A DNA stretch of 64,000 nucleotides from Limonium bicolor (lineage: Eukaryota > Streptophyta > Magnoliopsida > Caryophyllales > Plumbaginaceae). This document shows, one piece after another, positions 35,083 to 46,640 of this stretch. The notes beneath the pieces are model-generated. The model was not told the origin of the DNA, searched no databases, and saw nothing but the letters and a program-made list of their open reading frames with translations. The position numbers and the translations under genes are program-made. Where the stretch lies: contig CM041778.1 of assembly GCA_023374045.1 (NCBI GenBank), positions 286,479,533 through 286,543,532 of the forward strand, written 5' to 3'. Every line of letters starts with the position of its first letter. Position 1 is the stretch's first letter.

Positions 35083-36829
35083 TGTTATACCCAAAATTTT
35101 GACCCCCTGGTTAAGGTCTACGAGGTTGTGAGAGCCATCTCCATCAAACAGTAAGAGACTCCGGCCCGATCGGCGTGTTCCAGGGCCTGAGGAGCAGTTT
35201 CGTCATTGTCAGGGGCGTTTTCGTAATTTTTAAGGCTCCTAAGTTCTCCTATAGGCTTTCTCTCTCCTCCAAAGGGTGCCCAAATCAGCTCGAAATGCTT
35301 TGATATTTTAACCCATGATAGAGGATGACATTTTAAGCATAATGGCGTTGGAATTTTGATTTTTCGAATTTCCAATAATTTTCTAGCAATTTCTGACTGA
35401 ATCTGACGAGAAATTCAATTTAAAAATGCTCCAGCATTTAAAAAATTCGTTTCCACCTCAGAAAATTCATAATATCCATTCTTGACATGTGGTTAAAATT
35501 TCATAGCAAAATTCCTTTGGGAAGTTACTTAGTTAAAATATCGAAAAATCTTACTTTTACTAGATTCTCTTTATCTTTAAGAAAGTCTATATAAGGGGAT
35601 AGGTTTTTGGATAAAATCAGAACCTCACATACTGAAGAACCCTAGAGAGTCAGAAAACACGGCCTCCTCTCTCTCTCTCACGTTTTCCAACACCCGGCCA
35701 CCCAAATCATACTGAAAATCCCCCGAAATCACATCTAAACACGTTTTCCAATCCCAAAGCACCAATAATCATCAAAACCCACAAAAACACCTAAAACGTG
35801 AAGAACAGCAAGAACAACCAACAACCAGAAGCTTGGTCGAATCCTCTCGGGTCTGCCATCAACGGAGCACTCGACGAATCCCGGTGTGAAGAAACGTTGT
35901 GAATCCGAAGGTAAAACAGGTAGAAACTCACTTCCCTAATTCACCACGGTATTATCTGTCTTGCCGAAATTTGGCTCAAACTAACCTTCGTACGCTTCTG
36001 TTTGTTGTTTATTCAAGCCTCTGTCCATAACTTGTTTACCAAGTTTCGTGCTTAATTCGAATTCAAATTGAAAACTTTCAATCACTAACGTTTGTACATC
36101 TTTCAGGCTACCACCCATAAAATTTGAGCTCAAAACACCTCGGGAAACCTCAAACCCCGTCCGGGTGTCCGACCCGGACTATGTCCGGGTCCGGACTCCC
36201 TGTCCGAGCACGGACACCCACGGACGGCGGCGGGATTTTAAAAATTCAAAATTTAGGTTTTCTAATAATGTCCGGGCCCACGGACAGCCTGTCCGTGGCC
36301 CCGGACTTTGCAAATTTTTGTTTTCCTTTAATTTCGACTTTTCTGTATGTTTAGGTTAACTGGGGTCCGTGGTCTCGGACGTTTGGTCCGTGGCTACGGA
36401 CGTAAGCAAAATTTGACCTAATTCTGCCTCCGAAACCCTAGTTTAGGTAATTTCACTTTTCACTTTATTTTCTGTCAAAAAATGCTAAAAAACAAAAAAA
36501 ACAGAAGTTGCGCACTTAGGTTAAAACGACTCGTAATAAGCCGTAAATAAACTAAGTAGAGGAAAAACGACCTAGGAAGGGTAATGAAAGTAATTGAACC
36601 CTAATTAAGTCGAATATCAAGCCCCCGAACCCGAACTCTCCTTTCCTAATTTGATCTAGGTTAAAATTAGGTGGCGACTCATAATAGGTTCCAGTGAGCT
36701 AGCTTAGGTTTTAATAATTATTGTTATATGACATAGTTATTAATCTTAGGCTATAAGTGGACCTAAAACCCAATCAGATCCTAATCAGCCTTAATCAACA
36801 TAGGATAGGGTTTAAAATCGAGGCTCACA
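35083..36829 (+). repeat. 5' LTR of element A (1,747 bp)
   Basis: It matches 42400-44175 closely, apart from small indels such as seven extra bases near 35110. TATATAAG at 35588-35595 is a likely TATA box, with CT-rich sequence about 80 bases downstream. Positions 36150-36420 carry many GTCCG and CGGAC words that can pair. Confidence 0.93.
35588..35595 (+). promoter_or_regulatory. Likely TATA box of the element A LTR
   Basis: TATATAAG lies in mid-LTR. The same box is at 42899-42906 in the 3' LTR. In plant LTRs transcription usually starts about 30 bases downstream. Confidence 0.6.
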
Positions 36830-36832
36830 GAC

Positions 36833-36850
36833 TGGCGACTCTGCTGGGGA
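36833..36850 (+). other. Primer binding site of element A
   Basis: TGGCGACTCTGCTGGGGA begins three bases after the LTR. It resembles the tRNA-Arg type PBS I recall for Ogre/Tat elements. The tRNA identity should be checked. Confidence 0.75.
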
Positions 36851-37659
36851 CTAACTTCTTAATTTTAACTTGTTTAATTTTAAGAAAGAGGGCTTAACTT
36901 GAAAATGTTTATTTATGGCCTTTACTATGTTGCTTGTTTACTTCTGTGCGCACTTTAATTTTTGCACCCTTGCATCATATGAGAGCGAGGGTCCACACAA
37001 ACCGGTTCTACCCCGGGACCCGTTTGAGGGTCCCCTGTCAGGGACTCACACCTTTTAGGTGATGTGAATAAGTGGGGGAAAAGAGGAGGGTGTCGCCTAA
37101 CCACACCCCCTTAATACCTGGGCTTTAGCCCCAAGCACTTTCCTGGCAGTACCCTTACCAAGCCCATTGTTTGGTCAGTCAAAGACCCGACCGTAGACGC
37201 ACACCTTTAGGTGATGTGAAAAAGGGGTGGCCCAAAGGAATAGCGTGCAAGCCCTATTCCTTTGTGGTGACCTGGGCCCGCGCCCCAAGCACCTCTCCGG
37301 ATCGACCTATACCTGTTGGACTGAGTCATCTTGTGAGGGCATTTGCATCACCGCCTTACGTAAGACTTCTGAGTATGTGTTCTCTTTCTCCTGGGCCTCA
37401 GGCCCAATGTCTGCATCGACCCATCAATCTCCCCCAGTCCGATTAAAATGCTTGAATGTTTCAAACGGCCCAAATAATCCGAAGAAGCAAAAGAGTCCCG
37501 TAATTAGAACACAAGGGCCCTCATAGGAAAACCTTTCCACGTCACTAAAAGCCCGTGCCCTAATATTTCTTTTTATGTTCCAAAACAGAAAGAAGGCAAG
37601 ATTTCAGAAAGGCGCTGGGACAGAAGTTCCGGACGTTTGACCCGACTGCCTACTCCCCC
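36851..37659 (+). other. Leader of element A with an internal duplication
   Basis: No gene is seen. An imperfect two-copy unit of about 170 bp occurs (about 37045-37220 and 37200-37300). Both copies include the word CACACCTTT(T)AGGTGATGTG and a CCTGGGC...GCCCCAAGCAC hairpin. Element B has the same leader at 51230-51500. Confidence 0.6.
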
Positions 37660-37702
37660 ACCTCCGTTATTTCAGCCCGAGGCAGACTCTAGCTCATCTG
37701 AC

Positions 37703-39235
37703 ATGTCGGTCCAAGCGCATGACGATATCTCTCAGGAGGATCAACCACGGGGGGAGAAAACCAGAACACTTCTGTTGAAGAACTCATGAAAAACTTTGAT
37801 TTGAAACACCAGGAAGCGATCCAGGCGCTCGAGAATAAATATGTGGACACAATCGCCAAGCTAGAAGATAAGTTGGCTGCATTGGAAACGGCAGCCCAAA
37901 GCAGGGCCACGAGGGTCTGACAGGGGAGCAGGATCAAATAGCCAGCCTGGTACGGAAACATCAAGCCGCCATTGAAGCCTTGGAGGCACGGCATACGGCG
38001 GCAACAGTTGAGCTCCATGAGAAAATAGGATCTTTGGAGGCGGCAAGACAGGAAAGACCGCTACAAGGATTTGTCAATCCTTTATACGGCATGGACAATA
38101 TCTCCTTAGAAGGGCATGACACCCAAGTTGGATACGGTGGTGGTGCTCCGGGAACCAGCTAGCCACCGAAGTTCAGAGGGCTTTGAGGCGCATTGAGCGC
38201 ATGGAAAAGGCCGGTAAACCCGCTGGATTTGATTATCTTTCCATGGGATCCTATCCAGATGTTGAGCTACCCGCGAAACTGAAGCTCCCTACTTTGGCTC
38301 TCTACAAAGGCTCGACCGATCCCCAAATTCATTTGGCGATGTTTGATCGAGAGATGTCTATCCTGAGGCTCAATGATATGCAGAAGGCCAAGGTCTTCGC
38401 CCGATACCTAGATGAGATCCCTCAACGATGGTACCTAACTCAGAGGATGAACACCAAGACCTATGAGGAGATATGCGAAGCTTTCCTGACTCACTTTGAG
38501 TATGCTAAAAATCTGGAAATCACCCGATCTGACCTTGCTAGCACACGCCAAACGGGAAGTGAGTCCATGTCCGATTTTATAAAGCGGTGGAGGAGGAAGG
38601 CAGCAGGCATGCCTACAAGGATGGATGAGCAGGAACAAATCCGCATGATTGTTGAGAACATGCAAAAGCAGTACAATGATGAATTAAAGTATATGTACTT
38701 TCCAAGCTTTGATATGCTCATGGGCCAGGTGGGGGTTTTGGAGGAGAAGATCCACAAGGGAGACCTAAAGCTTGGATACCCCCGGGTCCGGGGGAAATTC
38801 GAAGTTCCCAAAATCTGAAACAGCAAAGGCCTCCTACTCAAGCACAGCTTATGCGCAGAGCGCACCGCAGAGATACGCGGGACAGTACGAAGTAAATGCG
38901 GTCCAGCAGCCAAGGGAACAGGGGAGGAATTATCGAGCAGTACCACCCCCAAGACAGGATTTCAGTCAACGAGAATTACAGATATTGGTCGGCCATTGAG
39001 TCATGCTCTGAAAAAACTCCAGGAGCAGAACATCTTACAGCCTCTTCCGCCCCGACCAGGAGTCACCTGTTTGGGCAGGAACCCAAATCAGTTCTGTCTC
39101 TACCATCAGTTGCCAGGTCACGACACCGATCATTGCAGGGCCCTACAGCATAAGATCCAAGACCTGATTGACCAGGGGCTTCAGTTCTCAGAGCGCGGAA
39201 ATATCTTCGGGAATCCTATGCCAAAACACCATTAA
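37703..39235 (+). pseudogene. gag: gag of element A
   Basis: This is the structural Gag of a Tat-type gypsy element. The N-terminal part, spread over several frames (37703-38162), is rich in Glu, Lys and heptad-like Leu/Ala, predicted coiled coil (e.g. EELMKNFDLKHQEAI). The capsid frame 38183-38818 is open for 211 codons with PTLALYKGSTDPQIHL, YLDEIPQRWY and FIKRWRRKA. The C-terminal frame 38996-39235 has CLYHQLPGHDTDHC, a zinc motif with His in place of the second Cys, then RALQHKIQDLIDQG, and ends at a stop. At least four frame breaks join these blocks. No pol follows. Confidence 0.87.
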
Positions 39236-40980
39236 GGATCGCTGTTGCTTTTCTTCTCCTTTTTTTTGTTTTGCGTGGCATTTGTTTTGTCTTTTCTTTT
39301 AGTTCTTTAGCTAGTTTAGTTGTTTCTCCTTTTTAGATGGTACTCATTGTCGTTGTTACTTCTTTTGATTATCAATAAAATTTCTTCCTTGATTCGTGTC
39401 CTAATGAGTATACTTTCGTTCATGTGAACGCAAAAAAAAAAAAACGCAAAGAATAAATCACTCAGCAATCACCCCATCACTACTCACCACCATCCCCACA
39501 CATGTAATCACCCCTCCTCAAAATAACTTGGGTATTCAAAAGGCTTGTCGAAAAAAAAAAACCCACAACGATACTGGGGGCAATCTGGGTTAAGGAGCGA
39601 TAATGTTTATTTCTTTTGTTTAAATGCGCAAACAAGTCTCTGAGTGAACGTTTCGCGAGAGTGCCTTGAGCGGTAAAACCAAGAGCGAAAGAGCGTGTCA
39701 TTTTTACACGACTCCAGAGAGGTCGCATCCAAAGGTGAGGTGAACGGCATGACTCCAACCGAAGGAGATAATTTGTAAATTTACGCTTAAACCTGTAAAA
39801 AGTAACAAAGAAAGGATACACAACTATTAGGGATGACGAAGCACCTAGGTACAGCACCACACAGCCAAAAGCCTATAAACCCAGGCATTAAACCCTAGGC
39901 ACCCTCGCTGAGCTTTTCATATATGACCTCTTTCACGATATTGCAAGCTCCACAAACAAGCTAGCCAATGATGAATAACCGACCCGGTGACCAAAGGAAG
40001 CAAGGAGCCCGACTTTTGAACAACAACTTCACAAGTCCAAAGAAGCAAAACTGCTACCAGCATGACGAAGCGATCCGCAAATGGTCCCAAAGTGACACAG
40101 GATCCAAATGAGCTAGCATCAAAACAGCTCTCAAAGCTCAAAACCGGGAAACACAAGAACCCCGAAAGGAAAGAAATCCAAAGAAAGGCAAACCTGAAAA
40201 GCCTTGAAGAAACCCAAAATTGGAAGAAGGAGAAAGGGTGCAAGGAACAATTCAAAAATCCAGAGTTCCAAGTTCGAAGTAGCCAGAACGACTTCGGGAC
40301 AAAGAAAGCAAGTCCGAGAGAAGGTGCAAGTTGTAGCTTTGGTCACCCTTATAGCTCCACATATCCTAAACGTTCCTCCATCGTCCCATTGTCTTTCGTT
40401 ACGCCCATAGCCATGTTATAAGCTCAAAAGACTTCCGACTTAGTAGTTGTGTATCCAATCACGTGAAAGTAACAGGTTGAACGCGTAAATCGAACAAATG
40501 TCAAATTCAATGGTTGAGATGTCTTGACCCAAAAGGAGAGTATGAGCGCAAGCACCAAATACTTTGAGTGTAGGATAGAAAGCACCACATCAAGATAAAC
40601 CCTGACCTTGTGAGAGTGAGACTTGTTTTGTGCAGTTAATCAAAGAAAATACTGGGGGCAATCGATCGTTCCGATCGAATGCCATAAAATCCTAAAAAAC
40701 TCGGATTGCCTTAAGGAAAAATACTGGGGGCAATTGTTGGTCCCAACAATTGCAACAAAGACACCGTTTGAGTCCCAAAAATCCAAAACCCAAAGGGGCA
40801 AACCCTCTTCATATCACACAGGCCCGTCCTAAGCCCTACCTTCACACTCAAACACCCGCAGGCCCGCCTTGAGCCTTACCTTCACACTCAGGCCCATCTT
40901 GAGCCCTACCTTCTCTAGGTTCGACATAAACCCTAATCCTTTTACATCCTTTTGGACCCACCATACACTCGGCTCACTTT
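39236..40980 (+). other. 3' region of element A, non-coding
   Basis: There is no pol. Three copies of the word ATACTGGGGGCAAT (39571, 40649 and 40721) resemble the PPT-LTR junction. The second is followed by an AATCGATCG stem (near 40660-40680) and the third by a perfect 11-bp stem GCAATTGTTGG (40730-40753). Much of this region is shared with element B (53330-54540). Confidence 0.7.
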
Positions 40981-40995
40981 CACTTAGATCCAACC

Positions 40996-41430
40996 TTTAG
41001 GCTCGTCATAAGACCTAGTTGCATTCCTTAGGCTCGTCATAAGACCTAGTTGCATTCCTTAGGCTCGTCATAAGACCTAGTTGCATTCCCTTAGGCTCGT
41101 CATAAGACCTAGATCCAACCTTTAGGCTCGTCATAAGACCTAGAACCTCCCTTTAGGCTCGTCATAAGACCTAGTTGCATTCCCTTAGGCTCGTCATAAG
41201 ACCTAGTTGCATTCCTTAGGCTCGTCATAAGACCTAGTTGCATTCCCTTAGGCTCGTCATAAGACCTAGATCCAACCTTTAGGCTCGTCATAAGACCTAG
41301 AACCTCCCTTTAGGCTCGTCATAAGACCTAGTTGCATTCCCTTAGGCTCGTCATAAGACCTAGAACTACCCCTTAGGCTCGTCATAAGACCTAGTTGCAT
41401 TCCCTTAGGCTCGTAGTAAGACCTAGCATT
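40996..41430. repeat. Tandem array 1 in element A (about 14 x 31-32 bp)
   Basis: The unit is built around GGCTCGTCATAAGACCTAG with spacers TTGCATTCC(C)TT, ATCCAACCTT or AACCTCCCTT. Spacer variants recur in order, suggesting duplication of multi-unit blocks. One more degenerate unit is at 41486. Antisense open frames over the array are by-products of the repeat. Confidence 0.93.
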
Positions 41431-41539
41431 ACCTTTTAGCTTACCCACTCTCATCAAACACATTGCATTCATCTCATTCATATGGGCTCGTCATAAGACC
41501 TAGCTGCATTACCCAGGCGCGTCACAAGACCTGGCGACA

Positions 41540-41730
41540 GAAAGTTGGCGAGGTGATGGCAATAAATCCTCCTTTTGCGATGTCAACTTATTTTTGGGAT
41601 CAACGAATGGTGGGCAAAGGCAATAAGTCCCCAGGGTTTTTACCAGGAGTTATCCTTGCACACCGGCTTGGGGGGCGATGGCAATAAGTCCACATTGGGT
41701 CCAGCCAGGAGCATCGGCACGGGTTTCGGT
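41540..41730. repeat. GGCAATAAGTCC repeat block in element A
   Basis: Three spaced copies of a GGCAATAA(G/A)TCC word, about 60-70 bp apart, within a longer imperfect repeat. Element B has more copies at 55390-55800. Confidence 0.7.
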
Positions 41731-41843
41731 CCCCCAGAAGCATCCGAACATCATCAACATCATCGGCATTATCATCAGCATCAGCATCATTTACATCATT
41801 AGCATTTCAGCATTCTTGCATTTGCATCCAGTTTTCACACCCT

Positions 41844-42290
41844 AGGCAGTCAACGCCTTAGAATAGCTTGACATTGTTTTCATCATTTCAGGTAGTCAAC
41901 GCCTTAGAATAGCTTGACATCATTTTCATCATTTCAGGTAGTCAACGCCTTAGAATAGCTTGACATCATTTTCATCATTTTAGGTAGTCAACGCCTTAGA
42001 ATAGCTTGACATCATTTTCATCATTTCAGGTAGTCAACGCCTTAGAATAGTTTGACATCATTTTCATCATTTTAGGTAGTCAGCGCCTTAGAATAGCTCG
42101 ACAATGCTTTGTATTTTAGGTAGTCAGCGCCTTAGAATAGCTCGACAATGCTTTGTAGCTTAGGTAGTCAGCGCCTCAGAATAGCTCGACAATGCTTTGT
42201 AGCTTAGGTAGTCAGCGCCTCAGAATAGCTCGACAATGCTTTGTAGCTTTGGTAGTTAGCGCCTCCGAGTAGCTGGGCATCGTTAACCCG
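41844..42290. repeat. Tandem array 2 in element A (about 10 x 43-46 bp)
   Basis: The unit is centred on GTAGTCAACGCCTTAGAATAG. The first five are 46 bp with ATCATTTTCATCATTT spacers. The last ones are about 43 bp with CGACAATGCTTTGTA. Element B has about three divergent units at 55885-56015. Confidence 0.92.
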
Positions 42291-42385
42291 GTTTCATACA
42301 ACGTGGAGGATTCTGTGGGGTCCAAAATTTTGGGGCACCACTCAAGCATCAACCAGACTTTTCACATTCGTTACAAAGTCCAGTT

Positions 42386-42397
42386 GACGGGGGGCAA
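42386..42397 (+). other. Polypurine tract of element A
   Basis: GACGGGGGGCAA lies two bases before the 3' LTR, followed by TC and then TGTTATACCC. Confidence 0.85.
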
Positions 42398-42399
42398 TC

Positions 42400-44175
42400 T
42401 GTTATACCCAAAATTTTGACCCCCTGGTCTACGAGGTTGTGAGAGCCATCTCCATCAAACAGTAAGAGACTCCGGCCCGATCGGCGTGTTCCAGGGCCTG
42501 AGGAGCAGTTTCGTCATTGTCAGGGGCGTTTTCGTAATTTTTAAGGCTCCTGAGTTCTCCTATAGGCTTTCTCTCTCCTCCAAAGGGTGCCCAAATCAGC
42601 TCGAAATGCTTTGATATTTTAACCCATGATAGAGGATGACATTTTAAGCATAATGGCGTTGGAATTTTGATTTTTCGAATTTCCAATAATTTTCTAGCAA
42701 TTTCCGACTGAATCTGACGAGAAATTCAATTTAAAAATGCTCCAGCATTTAAAAAATTCGTTTCCACCTCAGAAAATTCATAATATCCATTCTTGACATG
42801 TGGTTAAAATTTCATAGCAAAATTCCTTTGGGAAGTTGCTTAGTTAAAATATCGAAAAATCTTACTTTTACTAGATTCTCTTTATCTTTAAGGAAGTCTA
42901 TATAAGGGGATGGGTTTTTGGATAAAATCAGAACCTCACATACTGAAGAACCCTAGAGAGTCAGAAAACACGGCCTCCTCTCTCTCTCTCACGTTTTCCA
43001 ACACCCGGCCACCCAAATCATACTGAAAATCCCCCGAAATCACCATCTAAACACGTTTTCCAATCCCCAAAGCACCAATAATCATCAAAACCTCACAAAA
43101 CACCTCTAAAACGCGAAGAACAGCAAGAACAACCAACAACCAGAAGCTTGGGTCGAAATCCTCTCGGGTCTGCCATCAACGGAGCACTCGACGAATCCCG
43201 GTGTGAAGAAACGTTGTGAATCCGAAGGTAAAACAGGTAGAAACTCCACTTCCCTGATTCACCACGGTATTATCTGTCTCGCCTCAAAATTTGGGCTCAA
43301 ACTAACCTTCGTACGCTTCTGTATTGCTGTTTATTCAAGCTTCTGTCCAATAACTTGTTTACCAAGTTTCGTGCATAATTCGAATTCAAATTGAGAACTT
43401 TCGACCACTAACGTATTTTACATCTTTCAGGCTACGCACCCATAAAATTTGAGCCGAAAACACCTTCGGGAACAGCCTCAAAGCCGCCGTCCGAGGGCTG
43501 TCCGCACCCACGGACGTCGTGTCCGGGGTCCCGGACTCCCTGTCCGTAAGCTCGGACACCCACGGACGGCGGCGGGATCTTAAAAATTCAAAATTTAGGT
43601 TTTTCTAATAATGTCCGGGCCCACGGACATCCTGTCCGTGGCCCCGGACTTTGCAAATTTTTGTTTTCCTTTAATTTCGACTTTTCTGTATGTTTAGGTT
43701 AACTGGGGTCCGTGGTCTCGGACGTTTGGTCCGTGGCTACGGACGTAAGCAAAATTTGACCTAATTCTGCCTCCGAAACCCTAGTTTAGGTAATTTCACT
43801 TTTCACTTTTATTTTCTGTCAAAAAATGCTAAAAAACACAAAAAAACAGAAGGTTGCGCACTTAGGTTAAAACGACTCGTAATAAGCCGTAAATGAACCA
43901 AGTAGAGGAAAAACGACCTAGGAAGGGTAATGAAAGTAATTGAACCCTAATTAAGTCGAATATCAAGCCCCCGAACCCGAACTCTCCTTTCCTAATTTGA
44001 TCTAGGTTAAAATTAGGTGGCGACTCATAATAGGTTCCAGTGAGCTAGCTTAGGTTTTAATAATTATTGTTATATGACATAGTTATTAATCTTAGGCTAT
44101 AAGTGGTCCTAAAACCCAATCAGATCCTAATCAGCCTTAATCAACATAGGGTAGGGTTTAAAGTCGAGGCTCACA
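42400..44175 (+). repeat. 3' LTR of element A (1,776 bp)
   Basis: It matches 35083-36829. The TATA-like box is at 42899-42906 and the GTCCG/CGGAC cluster at 43480-43750. It is followed by the TGACC duplication. Confidence 0.93.
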
Positions 44176-44208
44176 TGACCGTAATTTTAGCCCTATGTTC
44201 TACCAGTG
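44176..44208 (+). repeat. TGACC duplication plus right end of the CACTA element
   Basis: TGACC (44176-44180) closes element A. The next 28 bases end in TTCTACCAGTG, the CACTA right terminus. Confidence 0.85.
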
Positions 44209-44211
44209 TAT

Positions 44212-44740
44212 ACAGTTCAATCTCAAGAAAGAGTTGTGTGGATTGGAGCAAGGAAATGATGATGTGAGTGCTTATTTTACCAAGTTCAAAACTTCCTTAG
44301 ATAAGCTTGCCTCAGCAATCAATCTAGCTTGCTGCAGAGAAAGTTATGCAGAGAAAGTCAAGAAGTTATTTGAGGAAGAGAAAGTTCATGATTTTTTGAT
44401 GAGTTTAAACGACTTTTGTATCAACATCAGGGGAAGTATTTTAATGCTTAATCCATTATTGAGCCTGGAGAATGCCTATTCACTTACACTCTCTGAAGAA
44501 GGACAAAAAGAAAGTAATAAGAAGGGAAAGAATAATCAAGGAAGCTTTGCTAACAATGTGATCAGAGGAATGAAACCACACAACTGCTTAAATGGTAATC
44601 GCATGGTAGAACAAAAAGGAACAAAGAGAAAATAAGGGAGAATTGTTTCTTCTGTGATAAGTATGGGCACAGTGAGAAGAATTGCTATGATAAATATGGA
44701 TATCCTAACGAATGAAACACGACAAGAATAGGAATTCGAT
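44212..44740 (+). pseudogene. gag: Copia-1 gag, 3' part with zinc knuckle
   Basis: It continues the gag interrupted at 32930: LKKELCGLEQGNDDVSAYFTKF is typical UBN2-type copia gag. The frame is open to 44635, then a frameshift, then CFFCDKYGHSEKNC (44642-44695), a CX2CX4HX4C knuckle. Confidence 0.86.
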
Positions 44741-44929
44741 TACTTCAGCTAATGCAGCCAACCAGAACATTGATAACGGTGACACTTCTTCACCTATTCC
44801 TGGTTTGTCATATGAGCAACTTAGTCTTCTGTTAGTTCTTCATAAGATTAATCTTGGCAACAAATAAGATAGAGTTTCTTGCAACTTCACAGGAAATTCT
44901 TTCCCTTAAACATTTATATCACATTACAA

Positions 44930-45300
44930 TTTAAATGTGACTAGAGGTTTGAAAAGGAAAGCAAGAAACAACCTTTAGGTTAGATACCGGAGCCAAAAAT
45001 CAACTAACAGGATAGGAAGAGATTTTTTTTATCATAAACAGTTAAGATAGTCAACTATTTATATACCCGATGGAAGAATTCAGAATATTAAAAACTTCAG
45101 GAATGGTTTTATTATCTGAAAATTGTTGTTTACAAAATGTTCTATTAGTTCCTGATTTCATATGCAATTTGTTACCAGTAAGCAAGTTTGTTCAACAACT
45201 TAGGTGCAGTCTGGTGTTTCGTGGCACTCATTGCATTGTGCAGGACCACACATTGAGCCTTGAAAAGGTTATTGACATAGAATAGCATGATTTGTACACT
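44930..45300 (+). pseudogene. pol: Copia-1 protease
   Basis: The active-site motif LDTGAKNQLTG is at 44980-45012. Downstream NVLLVPDFICNLLPVSKF (45139-45190) is the usual copia protease C-terminal part. Frameshifts separate these blocks. Confidence 0.82.
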
Positions 45301-45389
45301 TTGGATACCGAGGCTCTCAAAGACTTTTGTGAAGCACAAACCAATATGAGAACTGTCAATAATTGTTGTAGTTTTGTATTGAATAATTT

Positions 45390-46640
45390 GCTTTGTACTG
45401 GCATTATAAGTTAGGTCGTGTCCCATTAGAGAAATTAGTAGGACTTAGTCTGATTAGAAGGAAAGATGTTCTAGAAAATTTTGCTTGTGGTGCTTGTAAA
45501 AAAGCAAAAGGACACATATTGCCTTTTCCTGTTTCTTACAATAGTAGCATAAAGTGCTCTGATCTCATACATATAGAATTCTGGGGCCCCTGTCATAAGA
45601 GAACTATGATGGAAATAGGTAAATCTTAGCATAGTTGCGGACAAGAGCATATGTTTATGGGTTAAACAGATGAGAACCAAGTCACAAGCTTTCTATCTTA
45701 TCAAAGAGTTCTTAGCCATGGTGGAGAGACAATTTTCAAAGAAGGTGAAGTGATTAGAATAAATAATGCTTTTGAGGTAGGAGCTTCCGTTGAAGGATCT
45801 AATTACTTTTGAAAATAAGGCATCATACACCAAGAAGTTTTCCTCATACCGCACAACAGATTAGTGTAGTTGAGACCAAACATAGGCTTCTCTTGGAAAT
45901 GACATGTGCAGTTTATTTTAAATCTAGTATTGCTCTCAAATATTGGGGAAAAGTATTTTGCTTACCGCTATTGTGATCAGTTAACTGCCCTCTGTTTTTA
46001 TCAACAATAAAAGTCCTTATAGGAATTTTATGAAAACGAACCATATTTGGCATCCTCAAAACCTTTGGATGTCTTACATTTCTACCAATGTCAAGGCAAA
46101 CAAAAAGAAATTTGAAGAAAGTGCCTTTGAGTGTCTCTATCTCGGGCCTAGCCTCATTCGCAAAGGTTTCAAGCTGTTAAAGCTAGATGATAACTTCATA
46201 ATTCACAGCCATGATGTTACCTTCCATGAGATTGTTTTTCCTTTTGGTGATAACAAAGATCTTCATAATGAGTTGAAAAGGTTTTGGGACACAAACTCCA
46301 CAAACATTGAAGATGATAATAAGCTTTATATCACCTCTTCGCAGCCATCTCAAAATCATGAAGAAGATGCTAATCTCTGCATTACTAATATTTTTGATAA
46401 TGTTACTACATACACTATTTTTGTTGGTTTCATTATTCAAAATTCTCTAGAGACAACCACTTTACAAAATCTAGTGTCGAACCTGCTGAGGTTCATCGAA
46501 GAAGATCTACAAGAATTAGGCATCAACAATGCCATCTACAAGACTATTTTATGGGTCAAACCACAAGTCAAAGAACAGAAGTTCTGTTTACCAGCATTCT
46601 ATCGCATTGCATTACCACATGCAACAATGTTCATGTGAGC
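45390..46640 (+). pseudogene. pol: Copia-1 integrase
   Basis: The N-terminal zinc region is WHYKLGRVP ... CGACKKAKGH (45396-45510), followed by HIEFWGP. The usual second Asp is replaced (INNAF where DNG is normal) and the first acidic residue appears as Glu, so it is inactive. The C-terminal part 46030-46638 has KKFEESAFECLYLG and HSHDVTFHE, typical of copia integrase tails. Several stops lie between. Confidence 0.83.

Larger units (their letters stand above)
35083..44175 (+). mobile_element. Element A: Tat/Ogre-type gag-only LTR element (TR-GAG)
   Basis: LTRs are 35083-36829 and 42400-44175 (TGTTATACCC to AGGCTCACA), with target duplication TGACC, PBS at 36833 and PPT at 42386-42397. Between them are a leader, a gag with capsid and a CHHC zinc motif (to 39235), and 3.1 kb without pol but with tandem arrays and hairpins. 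No protease, RT or integrase is present, so mobilisation would need a Tat-type partner. The gag zinc motif (C-x2-H-x4-H-x4-C followed by RALQHKIQDLIDQG) is of the Tat/Ogre type. Element B (49006-58197) is a close relative. Confidence 0.9.
32931..44208 (+). mobile_element. Non-autonomous CACTA DNA transposon, interrupted by an LTR element
   Basis: The left end is CACTAATGGAA and the right end TTCTACCAGTG, inverted repeats of the CACTA type with two mismatches. Subterminal regions (32940-33320 and 34790-35080) hold many direct and inverted copies of words like AAATTATGGTT and AACCATAATTT, the usual transposase-binding layout. No transposase is recognised in the 2.2 kb of its own sequence, so it is a defective member. 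The Tat-type element at 35083-44175 sits inside it, only 28 bp from the right end. Confidence 0.85.

Noticed and set aside
35118..35375. 85-codon antisense frame repeated at 42429-42686
   Set aside because: Lies in U3 of both element A LTRs. Identity is explained by LTR duplication, and there is no motif.
40996..41430. Regular repeats resembling a CRISPR array
   Set aside because: The spacers themselves repeat and there are no cas genes. The locus is a plant retroelement 3' region.
41109..41481. Antisense repetitive proteins (SYDEPKGMQLGL units)
   Set aside because: They come from the 31-bp tandem array being near a multiple of three in places. There is no promoter or conserved context.
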